A stretch of 59,298 nt of DNA from Sphingobacteriales bacterium. GTDB taxonomy: Bacteria > Bacteroidota > Bacteroidia > Chitinophagales > LD1. The position numbers and the translations under genes are program-made. Location: assembly GCA_018262795.1 (NCBI GenBank), contig JADFDM010000016.1, positions 1-59,298 of the forward strand, read 5' to 3'. The notes under the pieces are model-generated. The model saw only the letters and a program-made list of their open reading frames with translations. It was not told the DNA's origin and ran no database searches. The number at the start of each line of letters is the position of its first letter. Position 1 is the first letter of the stretch. Below, one piece after another: positions 52,265 to 59,298 of the stretch.

Positions 52265-53297
52265 GACTTCCGTCTATATCAGTTTTACTTTTGTGTGGTG
52301 GCTTACTGCTTGCCATCCTCATTCGGACGAACATCCGCAGTGTTCTAATAATCTTCCTACGGCAAAGCTCACCGATACCGTTTATCCTTATCCCGCTTCT
52401 GATTCTATGAAGAATAATTATGAGGGGATGGCCTTCATTCCTGCCGGAGAGTTTAGGATGGGGGCTGTAGCCGGTGATTCATTTGCCCGCGAAGATGAAA
52501 GCCCGAGACATTTGGTAATCGTAGATTCGTTTTGGATGGATGCCACCGAAGTGACCAACAAAGAATTTCAACAGTTTGTAAATGCCACCCATTACCAAAC
52601 CACGGCCGAAAGAACATCCGATAAAGGCTCTCTCGTTTTTCGTCCTTCCGTCTATTCTCCTCATCACAATTTGAGTTGGTGGAGCTTTGTAACCGATGCC
52701 GATTGGCAACATCCATTAGGGCCGGGCAGCCATATTGATACCATGTCAAACTATCCGGTGGTACATATTTCATGGTATGATGCGATGGCCTATGCAAGTT
52801 GGGCCGGCAAGCGCTTGCCCACCGAGGCCGAATGGGAATATGCCGCTCGCGGAGGATTGGCCGATGCCGTTTTCCCTTGGGGCAATGAAAACCCGGAGAG
52901 TGTTCGCCACGCCAATGTGTTTGAAGGGGAGTTTCCGAATTCTAACTCGGCTGCCGATGGCTTTGTGGATTGGGCACCGGTGGCCTCTTTTGCTGCCAAT
53001 GCTTATGGTTTGTACGATATGAGTGGCAACGTATGGGAATGGTGTGCCGATAAATATCACTCCGCCTATTATTCTTACTGTGCCGATAATGATATAGAGA
53101 ACCCCATCGGCCCTGATAAGAGCTACGACCCTGAACGAAAGTTTGAGGAACAGCGCGTGATTCGCGGAGGCTCCTTTATGTGCAACAAAAGTTACTGTGC
53201 CGGCTACCGGGTATCGGCCCGAAATAAAACGACTCCAGCCACTTCTTTGATGAATGTAGGCTTTCGCTGTGTGAGAGAGGCAAGACCGGTGAAGTGA
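52236..53297 (+). CDS. lipoprotein formylglycine-generating enzyme
   Basis: 353 aa. It starts inside the sulfatase gene (29-bp overlap). The N-terminus ends in a lipobox, WWLTAC with Cys26. The FGE/SUMF1 domain fills the rest: FIPAGEFRMGAVAGDSFARE, SWYDAMAYASWAGKRLPTEA, and GNVWEWCADKYHS. The active-site pair is kept in GGSFMCNKSYCAGYR (Cys316, Cys321), the same spacing as human FGE Cys336 and Cys341. Many FGE-domain proteins of this phylum lack these Cys. The enzyme would oxidise Cys92 of the sulfatase, probably on the periplasmic side. Confidence 0.93.
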   Translation: MGKPIISLFKTSVYISFTFVWWLTACHPHSDEHPQCSNNLPTAKLTDTVYPYPASDSMKNNYEGMAFIPAGEFRMGAVAGDSFAREDESPRHLVIVDSFWMDATEVTNKEFQQFVNATHYQTTAERTSDKGSLVFRPSVYSPHHNLSWWSFVTDADWQHPLGPGSHIDTMSNYPVVHISWYDAMAYASWAGKRLPTEAEWEYAARGGLADAVFPWGNENPESVRHANVFEGEFPNSNSAADGFVDWAPVASFAANAYGLYDMSGNVWEWCADKYHSAYYSYCADNDIENPIGPDKSYDPERKFEEQRVIRGGSFMCNKSYCAGYRVSARNKTTPATSLMNVGFRCVREARPVK

Positions 53298-53420
53298 TAA
53301 ACCTATTGATAGTTGGCGGGGCAGCAATCGAATAAAAGTAAATCTGGTAGTTTGAGAAAGCCGGTTACAAAGCTAGTTACAGATGTATTGACTTTGACGT
53401 TTATACTGCCGGTATAAAAG

Positions 53421-53490
53421 GCTCTTCGACTTGTTCCGTAGAATATATCGAAGAATAGCTAATCGGGATTTTGTAATCCTGCCTGCTTCC
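53421..53490. repeat. intergenic repeat R1, copy a
   Basis: 70 bp, four differences from copy b at 58861-58930. It starts GCTCTTCGAC and ends TAATCCTGCCTGCTTCC. TCTTCGA and TCGAAGA (53423-53429; 53448-53454) can form a hairpin, and GGATT-N4-AATCC a second short one. Confidence 0.8.
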
Positions 53491-53512
53491 CCTCTGTTCC
53501 TGCTGCCTAACA

Positions 53513-53593
53513 TCTTTGCCCGCGTCTGTGACCTCACAGATGCGCCCGCAATGTTGAATATAGATGTCTGTGAGGACACAGACATCGGCTAAG
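53513..53593. repeat. intergenic two-hairpin repeat R2, copy a
   Basis: 81 bp, one difference from copy b at 56342-56422. The first hairpin is GTCTGTG-N-CTCACAGAT; the second is GATGTCTGTG-AGGA-CACAGACATC, with a perfect 10-bp stem. The two cores are near reverse complements of each other, so one large stem is an alternative fold. Confidence 0.85.
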
Positions 53594-53812
53594 AAAAGAG
53601 AGCCGAGACAACAAGAACTAAAGCATGGTTTACCAATATCCAATGAACAATAACGATTACACGATTAATGTTTACCCTCCCCACGCATTGCCCGCTTTTT
53701 ACTACACCTGCTGCCCTAATCTTTATACATTATTTATTGTTAACACTTGACAAGTCAGCCGATTTAGTTTATTTTGCCAGTAGCAAATGCCCCTTACACC
53801 AAATCCACGAAT

Positions 53813-53835
53813 TTTGGAACTATTGTTGTAATGAG
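53813..53835 (+). promoter_or_regulatory. promoter/leader block of collagen-like gene (copy 2)
   Basis: TTTGGAACTATTGTTGTAAT lies 50 bp before the ATG at 53863. It is shared with the other family members and resembles a -7 box plus transcript start region. Confidence 0.55.
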
Positions 53836-53862
53836 GCGTATGACGTTTAAATAAAACAGCAC

Positions 53863-55926
53863 ATGAAAAAACTTCTCCTTCCGGTAAGCCTCTTATTCGC
53901 TTTAGCTGCTAATGCCCAAAACGTAGGGATAGGCACTAATACCCCTCAAACCAAATTAGATATTAACGGAGCGCTCTCTGCTCGGGTTTCCTCACTGGCG
54001 GCAGCGGCCACGGTCACTATCCCCGATAACGTAACGCTGTTTCGCCTCACCAATACAGCCGGAGGAAGTAATACTGCGTTAAGCGTTGCCACTCCCAAAG
54101 ACGGGCAATTTCTAACGGTGATAAATGAAGATGATAATACCGCTACGCTGAATGGCTACACCATACTTGCCGGCACCGCTGCTAACCCCAGCGTGGCCAA
54201 TTTTATTTATGTAGGCACGGGAGCTAATCCCGGATGGAAAGTGAGTGGGGATAACACGCCCAGCGGCACCGGGCCAACCGGGCCGCAAGGGCCGGCCGGA
54301 GTTGCGGGTGCGCAAGGCGCTGTAGGGCCACAGGGGCCAGCGGGCCCGCAAGGCCCTGCCGGAGCGAATGGTGCTGTGGGTGCTCAAGGTCCTGCCGGGC
54401 CACAAGGCCCTGTAGGCCCCAAAGGGGCAACAGGTTCTAACGGAACGAACGGAGCGGTAGGCCCACAAGGCCCACAAGGCCCTGCCGGTCTTTTATCAAA
54501 CGGTACTGCAGCAGGCAACACTACCTACTGGAATGGCTCAACTTGGGTACTCAATTCCCACAATATTTATAACAATGGCGGCAATGTGGGGATTGGAACG
54601 GCCAGTGCCCCGGCTCAAAAATTAGATGTACAGGGCAATATCATGCACACCGGCTCAATGATGAGTCGTGGCGCAAACTATAGCTCAGCTTGGATGCGTT
54701 TTGATGAAGATGTTTATGGCAACTCATTGATTTTAGGTGCCGGTGGACTCACCGTGTTAGGTGCCGGAGAATCTGCCGCCACTGCAAGCACAGGAATTGC
54801 CAACCCGGGATCAGAAGTACTTTATCTTACGTCTGATAATGGAGTAGAAATTAAAACTAGTATGCAGAGCGGATGGGCAAGCAGGGTAGATGCCATGTCC
54901 ATTCTGGCCAATGGGAACGTGGGTATCGGAACCACTAACCCTGTTTATAAATTACAGGTAGCTTCGGGATATATTGGAACAGATTATGTTAATACCACTG
55001 ACAATACGGTAAGTTCTGGCGTTAGTGGAATTATGGTTAAAGCCGGAGACAACTTCCACCGCACCGGGAATGCGGCTGCTGTACTTTCTTTCTTGGGGGT
55101 TACAGCGCCCACAGGAGATAATCTTGGAGACCACAAAGCAACAACAACTTTAAATATGAATGGAAATGCGATATCCGATGTTCCTTTTATCAATGTAAGT
55201 TCGGGAACGGGAAACGGATTGCGGTTTTGGAGTAGCGATAGTTACAAAATTAGCATGGGAAATACATCAGAATATAAATATGGTCCAGTAACCGATTACA
55301 GTATAAAAAACAACATGAGTAATAACTCTGGTAGAGGATGGACATGGGGGGTGTCGGGATCTACCCCTGTTGCAGCTATCAATAACACTGGAGATATGCA
55401 AATAGCCGGAGATATGACTGTTAAAGGTTTAGTTGGATCAGGCTCACGACCTGTATATGCTGATGCTAATGGTAAACTCATTACCAGTGCCTCCAATGGC
55501 TCTATTCATTCTGTAAAGCAAACGTCTGATATTTCAACCAGTTCCTCTACCTTTGCAACCATGGGTTCCCTCACTTTGACTTTTACACCTACACATAGTA
55601 CGGTTTATCTCTTCTTTTCAGCCGGGGTGGATGTGAATGGTTTTACGCAAGCATGGGGGGCCTTTCGCATACTAAAAGGAAGCACTAGCGTAGCTGGAAC
55701 CAATGTGACTTTAGAAGACTTTGATGAAGATTATTATGGCGATATTTATCAGACCTCATCAGCAAACCCCGCTATTAACGGCATACCCGTGAGTGTAACG
55801 GTCGGTACATCGGTCACCTTTAAAGTGCAATGGCGTATAACTCGCTTATGGGGGTCAGCCAGTATGGTTTGTAACCCCGCCTCTGTACCAGACAATGCGC
55901 ATGCAGTGCTTACCATTATGGAATAA
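53863..55926 (+). CDS. secreted collagen-like surface protein
   Basis: 687 aa. A signal peptide ([19 protein letters not shown]) is followed by a conserved N-terminal domain (20-133), then a Gly-X-Y collagen-like stretch (about 135-209, [20 protein letters not shown] at its start), [20 protein letters not shown], and a long beta-helical or fibre-like body with further [10 protein letters not shown] motifs. The C-terminal ~130 residues form a C1q/TNF-like beta domain ([20 protein letters not shown]). No T9SS sorting domain is seen. The protein probably forms a trimeric fibre on the surface. It is the first complete member of a tandem family with the gene at 56663. Confidence 0.88.
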   Translation: MKKLLLPVSLLFALAANAQNVGIGTNTPQTKLDINGALSARVSSLAAAATVTIPDNVTLFRLTNTAGGSNTALSVATPKDGQFLTVINEDDNTATLNGYTILAGTAANPSVANFIYVGTGANPGWKVSGDNTPSGTGPTGPQGPAGVAGAQGAVGPQGPAGPQGPAGANGAVGAQGPAGPQGPVGPKGATGSNGTNGAVGPQGPQGPAGLLSNGTAAGNTTYWNGSTWVLNSHNIYNNGGNVGIGTASAPAQKLDVQGNIMHTGSMMSRGANYSSAWMRFDEDVYGNSLILGAGGLTVLGAGESAATASTGIANPGSEVLYLTSDNGVEIKTSMQSGWASRVDAMSILANGNVGIGTTNPVYKLQVASGYIGTDYVNTTDNTVSSGVSGIMVKAGDNFHRTGNAAAVLSFLGVTAPTGDNLGDHKATTTLNMNGNAISDVPFINVSSGTGNGLRFWSSDSYKISMGNTSEYKYGPVTDYSIKNNMSNNSGRGWTWGVSGSTPVAAINNTGDMQIAGDMTVKGLVGSGSRPVYADANGKLITSASNGSIHSVKQTSDISTSSSTFATMGSLTLTFTPTHSTVYLFFSAGVDVNGFTQAWGAFRILKGSTSVAGTNVTLEDFDEDYYGDIYQTSSANPAINGIPVSVTVGTSVTFKVQWRITRLWGSASMVCNPASVPDNAHAVLTIME

Positions 55927-55936
55927 AACACAGACT

Positions 55937-56263
55937 ATGAAATTAGCAATAGTAAGTTTATTGTGTCTTTGCTTAACCAGCGTACACAGTCAAAACAGAA
56001 TAGCTGGAATGAATAACTCCGCCCATTTTCAGAATAACAGAGACCATCTAAAACAGGAATCAATGGATTCGCTTTGCCGGGGGATCAATTTTTCTAAAAA
56101 ACAGACTGGTTATTCGATATTCATGAACAGCCAGGAAATAAAGATAAGAGACAACTCTACCGGAGAGGTGCATACTTACTCGACAAAAGATGAAACAACT
56201 TATCGGAAAATAATTGACGAAATCAGGTCGGGGAAAAAAGTTGTAGAGTTTAACCGAGAATAG
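55937..56263 (+). CDS. small secreted protein of unknown function
   Basis: 108 aa from ATG 55937. A signal peptide (MKLAIVSLLCLCLTSVHSQ) leads into about 90 polar residues with two likely short beta hairpins (YSIFMNSQEIKIRDNSTGEV) and one Cys (SLCRGINF). No domain is recognised. It follows the first collagen-like gene by 10 bp, on the same transcript, and no such gene follows the second one at 58739. It may be an accessory protein, or a tail of an older gene cassette. Confidence 0.65.
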   Translation: MKLAIVSLLCLCLTSVHSQNRIAGMNNSAHFQNNRDHLKQESMDSLCRGINFSKKQTGYSIFMNSQEIKIRDNSTGEVHTYSTKDETTYRKIIDEIRSGKKVVEFNRE

Positions 56264-56341
56264 CTTCTTGCTGGTATCTGACTTCCAACTCGCCAAGTAT
56301 GACACCCGGCATATTAGAGCCAAACTAATTGTGACTTTAAC

Positions 56342-56422
56342 TCTTTGCCCGCGTCTGTGTCCTCACAGATGCGCCCGCAATGTTGAATATAGATGTCTGT
56401 GAGGACACAGACATCGGCTAAG
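56342..56422. repeat. intergenic two-hairpin repeat R2, copy b
   Basis: 81 bp. Here the first hairpin core TCTGTGTCCTCACAGA is an exact reverse complement of the second core TCTGTGAGGACACAGA, so the element can form two short hairpins or one long one. The one difference from copy a lies in this core. Confidence 0.85.
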
Positions 56423-56611
56423 CAATGAACGATACCCCATTAACCAATAACCAATACACGATTAACTATTTTTCTCTCCGCTCTTCGCTCACTTTCCACT
56501 ACACCTATGCCTTAATTGTTATACAGTATCTGTTTCGGCCACTTGGCAAATCAGGTGCTTTGATTTACTTTACTATTGGTGGGTACATATTATTGCACTT
56601 GTTCCATCAAC

Positions 56612-56634
56612 TTTGGAACTATTGTTGCAATAAA
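56612..56634 (+). promoter_or_regulatory. promoter/leader block of collagen-like gene (copy 3)
   Basis: TTTGGAACTATTGTTGCAAT begins 51 bp before the ATG at 56663. Confidence 0.55.
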
Positions 56635-56662
56635 TCGTAAATCACACAAATAAAACCGGCAC

Positions 56663-58738
56663 ATGAAAAAACTTCTCCTTTCCACCGCCATCTTGTTTGC
56701 TATGGCTGCGCAAGCCCAAAATGTAGGGATAGGCACGAACGACCCTAAAACCAAATTAGATATTAACGGAGCGCTCTCCGCCCGCCTTACTTCACTGGCG
56801 GCAGCGACCACGGTTACTATCCCCGATAACGTAACGCTGTTTCGCCTCACCAATACAGCCGGAGGAAGTAATACTGCGTTAAGCGTTGCCACTCCCAAAG
56901 ACGGGCAATTTCTCACCGTGATAAATGAAGATGATAATACAGCTAGCTTAAACGGCTACACCATACTTGCCGGCACCGCTGCTAACCCCAGCGTGGCCAA
57001 TTTTATTTATGTGGGCACGGGAGCCAACCCCGGATGGAAAGTGAGTGGCGATAACACGCCCAGCGGCACCGGGCCAACCGGGCCGCAAGGGCCGGCCGGA
57101 GTTGCGGGTGCGCAAGGCGCTGTAGGGCCACAGGGGCCAGCGGGACCGCAAGGCCCTGCGGGAGCAAATGGTGCTGTGGGCGCTCAAGGCCCTGCCGGCC
57201 CGCAAGGTCCTGCGGGAGCAAACGGTGCTGTGGGTGCTCAAGGCCCTGCCGGCCCACAAGGCCCTGCGGGAGCAAACGGTGCTGTGGGTGCTCAAGGCCC
57301 TGCCGGCCCACAAGGCCCTGCGGGAGCGAATGGTGCTGTGGGCGCTCAAGGTCCTGCCGGCACACAAGGTCCTGCGGGAGCAAACGGTGCTGTGGGTGCT
57401 CAAGGCCCTGCCGGCCCACAAGGGCCACAGGGTGCTGCGGGACTTTTATCACCCGGCACAGTAGCAGGCAACACTACCTTTTGGAATGGCTCCTCTTGGG
57501 TGCTTAATTCCAGCAATATTTATAACAATGGGGGGAATGTGGGGATTGGAACGGCCAGTGCACCGACCCAAAAATTAGAGGTGAACGGTGCTGCGCTTTT
57601 AGACGGAGGCGGGCCTTTATATCTGTTAGATGCTAACCACGGAATAAAGTCCACCGCTGGGCAAGGGGTAACCATTTTTACTTATGGTGTTGCCAATGGA
57701 ATTTTTCTACAGCAATCAACCGGAAACGTAGGGATTGGCATTACATCTCCAGCGGCCGATTTAGACTTGGGTAAAACCACCGCTGCCGGTGCTTTACGCG
57801 CTGTATTTGCCCGCCAAAGTGAAGGGAACTCTACCGGAAGTGGAACGTTTTTAGGGGTTAGAGCTTGGGAAACCCAACAAGCGACCTATGGAGGGAAGAT
57901 GTTTTCTCTTGAAAATACATTCTACGGGCAACTAAATAGCTCTATAGAGTTTTATAGAGGAGGCGGAACCACCGGAGGCTTTATGACCTTTACTACCAAT
58001 AATGGCACAGAGAAAATGCGAATTGATGCAAGTGGTAATGTGAAAATCAATAGTTTGGCTAACAACGGTAACAAGGTAGTTTATGCCGACAACAATGGCA
58101 CCCTAACTACCAATAGTGGAGGTTCCAACAGTGGAAATACTTCATGGGTTTTAAACGGCACCTTTGTTTCAAGTCGGGATGATTTGGGAACTACTAATTT
58201 TGACGCTGACCAAGCGGATGACGTGACTTATACCCGCGATTTAGGATTTAATGTGACCATAGATGGAACCAGTTATAGCCAAGTATCTGTTAGCACCAAT
58301 GGACTAATTGCTTTTGGCAATGTATCCATTAATGCATGTTGTAGTCAAGCATGGCCATTAACCGTGACTAACAACCCCATGATAGCGTTTTACTACCATG
58401 ATATGAAAGATTATGGTGGGGGAGAATTTATGAGAGATTATACCGTGGGGGCAGCTCCGAGTAGAACATACATTCTCTGGTATAAGATGCGAGAGTACAG
58501 TAATACTGTTTCTACCCTTGAATGTATGGTCATGATCCATGAAACTTCTGGCTTGATTAATGTGAAATACTTTGGCACTAACGCTACCTTAAACGGGCAA
58601 GCAGGAGTTTCATCTACCGTCATTGGTTTTCAGGGGTACGGTGGATCCTCTGCTAATTATTACCCTATTACTTATAACGGTAAAATTATGGATGATAACA
58701 ATCAGTTTGACCAATGGAGTATCAGTCCTGTTAGATAA
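56663..58738 (+). CDS. secreted collagen-like surface protein with expanded Gly-X-Y repeats
   Basis: 691 aa. Signal peptide [19 protein letters not shown], then an N-terminal domain almost identical to that of the gene at 53863, then a Gly-X-Y stretch of about 125 residues (135-260). This is built from five copies of an 18-residue unit (54 bp), [18 protein letters not shown], where the other gene has one. After [20 protein letters not shown] the sequence is unrelated to its neighbour. The last ~200 residues look like a beta-rich NIDO/PA14-type adhesion domain ([31 protein letters not shown]). It is a likely surface fibre or adhesin. Confidence 0.88.
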   Translation: MKKLLLSTAILFAMAAQAQNVGIGTNDPKTKLDINGALSARLTSLAAATTVTIPDNVTLFRLTNTAGGSNTALSVATPKDGQFLTVINEDDNTASLNGYTILAGTAANPSVANFIYVGTGANPGWKVSGDNTPSGTGPTGPQGPAGVAGAQGAVGPQGPAGPQGPAGANGAVGAQGPAGPQGPAGANGAVGAQGPAGPQGPAGANGAVGAQGPAGPQGPAGANGAVGAQGPAGTQGPAGANGAVGAQGPAGPQGPQGAAGLLSPGTVAGNTTFWNGSSWVLNSSNIYNNGGNVGIGTASAPTQKLEVNGAALLDGGGPLYLLDANHGIKSTAGQGVTIFTYGVANGIFLQQSTGNVGIGITSPAADLDLGKTTAAGALRAVFARQSEGNSTGSGTFLGVRAWETQQATYGGKMFSLENTFYGQLNSSIEFYRGGGTTGGFMTFTTNNGTEKMRIDASGNVKINSLANNGNKVVYADNNGTLTTNSGGSNSGNTSWVLNGTFVSSRDDLGTTNFDADQADDVTYTRDLGFNVTIDGTSYSQVSVSTNGLIAFGNVSINACCSQAWPLTVTNNPMIAFYYHDMKDYGGGEFMRDYTVGAAPSRTYILWYKMREYSNTVSTLECMVMIHETSGLINVKYFGTNATLNGQAGVSSTVIGFQGYGGSSANYYPITYNGKIMDDNNQFDQWSISPVR
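57138..57432 (+). repeat. 54-bp tandem repeat coding for collagen-like units
   Basis: Five in-frame copies of a 54-bp unit coding for 18 residues. The copies differ by a few silent third-base changes and one Thr for Pro, so some are recent and some older. The neighbouring gene has one copy in the same place (about 54348-54401). Confidence 0.9.
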
Positions 58739-58860
58739 GGGTATATTCTAGGTAGAAGTGAGAAAGTTTACGCACGATCTTCTTTCATTCGCAAAAATTC
58801 TATTCCTCTTCAAAAAGATTAGGACTTTATTATCGGTCAGGGTTCGAGCCTACGAAGCCC

Positions 58861-58930
58861 GCTCTTCGACTTATTCCGTAGAGTATGTCGAAGAAAAGCT
58901 AATCGGGATTTTGTAATCCTGCCTGCTTCC
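58861..58930. repeat. intergenic repeat R1, copy b
   Basis: 70 bp, four differences from copy a. Here the hairpin TCTTCGAC/GTCGAAGA is perfect over 8 bp. Confidence 0.8.
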
Positions 58931-59110
58931 TGTTTCTGTCTCCTCAAACTCCCAACATGGCGCGAGCGCTTGCTTCTACCTTTCCCTCTGCTTCCCACTA
59001 CACCCATGCCCTAACCGTTATACAGCATCTATTTCGGCCCCTTGACAAATCATACCCTTTGATTTACTTTACTATTGGTAAATAGGTTTTATTGCACTCC
59101 TTCCATAGAC

Positions 59111-59133
59111 TTTGGAACTATTATTGTGATGAA
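59111..59133 (+). promoter_or_regulatory. promoter/leader block of collagen-like gene (copy 4)
   Basis: TTTGGAACTATTATTGTGAT begins 51 bp before the ATG at 59162. Confidence 0.55.
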
Positions 59134-59161
59134 ATGCCTGTCACTTTAAATTAAACCGAGT

Positions 59162-59298
59162 ATGAAAAAACTTCTCCTTTCCGCAGCCATCTTGATTGCT
59201 ATGGCTGCACAAGCCCAAAATGTAGGCGTAGGCACTAATGACCCTAAAAGCAAATTAGACATTGCCGGAGGGCTTTCTCTCCGGGAGGGAACGGCTCT
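59162..59298 (+). CDS. secreted fibre-like protein, N-terminal part (cut by window edge)
   Basis: 45 codons to the window edge: signal peptide MKKLLLSAAILIAMAAQAQ followed by NVGVGTNDPKSKLDIAGGLS. The start matches the genes at 53863 and 56663 and the one at 1-387. After residue 40 it departs from them (SLREGTA), so it may be a further member with a different first domain. The same leader block lies upstream. Confidence 0.8.
   Translation, partial: MKKLLLSAAILIAMAAQAQNVGVGTNDPKSKLDIAGGLSLREGTA

Larger units (their letters stand above)
53298..53862. other. 565-bp gap carrying structured repeats and the collagen-gene leader
   Basis: The gap holds repeat R1 (53421-53490), repeat R2 (53513-53593) and the promoter/leader block (53813-53835). 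No gene is supported: the 60-codon frame at 53668 is not conserved in the equivalent gap at 58739. Confidence 0.6.
56264..56662. other. 399-bp gap with repeat R2 copy b and collagen-gene leader
   Basis: Besides R2 and the leader, the stretch 56500-56660 is conserved with the gap before the third gene (58999-59160), including TTTGATTTACTTTACTATTGG (20 bp quoted in part), which holds one more -7-like box. Confidence 0.55.
58739..59161. other. 423-bp gap with repeat R1 copy b and collagen-gene leader
   Basis: R1 copy b and the conserved leader are present; R2 is absent. I see no gene. Confidence 0.6.

Noticed and set aside
53668-53850. Plus-strand 60-codon frame before the first collagen-like gene
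   Set aside because: It lies in the conserved leader; the matching DNA before the other genes does not keep the frame.
57138-57432. The 54-bp repeats as a CRISPR-like array
   Set aside because: The copies join directly without unique spacers and lie in frame inside a coding gene.
56948-57452. Long open frames on the minus strand and in other frames through the collagen-like repeat (also 54112-54477)
   Set aside because: They exist only because the 54-bp repeat has no stop in several frames; their sequence is a simple repeat (for example [10 protein letters not shown]) with no sign of a real protein.

Overview
The window reads as a chromosomal segment of a member of the Bacteroidota. The evidence is a serine protease with a C-terminal type IX secretion (T9SS) sorting domain, the split ATP synthase operon (BEFHAG without D and C), the TAnnTTTG type of -7 promoter box before many genes, an OmpA protein with thrombospondin type-3 repeats, and several protein families typical of that phylum. 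The genus cannot be named from the sequence alone. Both ends of the window cut through members of the same secreted protein family.

Layout. 1-387 holds the start of a secreted fibre-like protein on the minus strand. 672-3071 is an OmpA/TSP3 outer-membrane protein. 3175-8871 is the ATP synthase operon, with a terminator-like hairpin between atpE and atpF, followed by scpB (8938). 9604-12401 is a lipoprotein coupled to a lysyl-endopeptidase-like secreted protease. 12514-17945 holds an AsmA-like protein, a multipass membrane protein, a class IV aminotransferase and a small secreted protein. 18237-19502 holds a SufT-like protein, a bacilliredoxin and a DUF2892 membrane protein with two tandem dyads in its promoter. 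20322-24355 is an MBL/beta-CASP hydrolase, histidine kinase and receiver-Crp regulator operon. 25393-34013 is a fatty-acid beta-oxidation locus (two acyl-CoA dehydrogenases, thiolase, FadN-like fusion, TetR regulator) with two matching candidate TetR operators. 34246-35611 holds two neighbouring decayed genes. 36012-42842 is a set of hydrolases and membrane enzymes: penicillin-acylase family, acyltransferase, alpha/beta hydrolase, GH1, sterol-desaturase family, DinB and S4. 43216-46218 holds a coiled-coil membrane protein and a ThDP enzyme.

46397-49583 is a sulfur or persulfide detoxification cluster: a Cys-rich Crp/Fnr regulator, DUF2892, a TauE-type half transporter, a CstB-like MBL-rhodanese-rhodanese protein, DUF6132 and a small rhodanese. 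It recalls the staphylococcal cst operon but has a Crp-type regulator instead of CstR. An identical 17-bp element sits at the same distance (40 bp) from two promoter-like boxes inside this cluster. It is followed by tRNA-Arg(ACG). 50699-53297 is a lipoprotein sulfatase overlapped by a lipoprotein formylglycine-generating enzyme that keeps both catalytic cysteines, so maturation may happen in the periplasm.

53298-59298 is the most unusual region. It is a tandem array of secreted collagen-like proteins with near-identical N-termini, Gly-X-Y repeats of different length (one versus five copies of a 54-bp unit) and unrelated C-terminal domains. The members share a conserved promoter/leader block, and the gaps carry two families of structured intergenic repeats (70 bp and 81 bp). 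This looks like a modular surface-protein system that diversifies by recombination.
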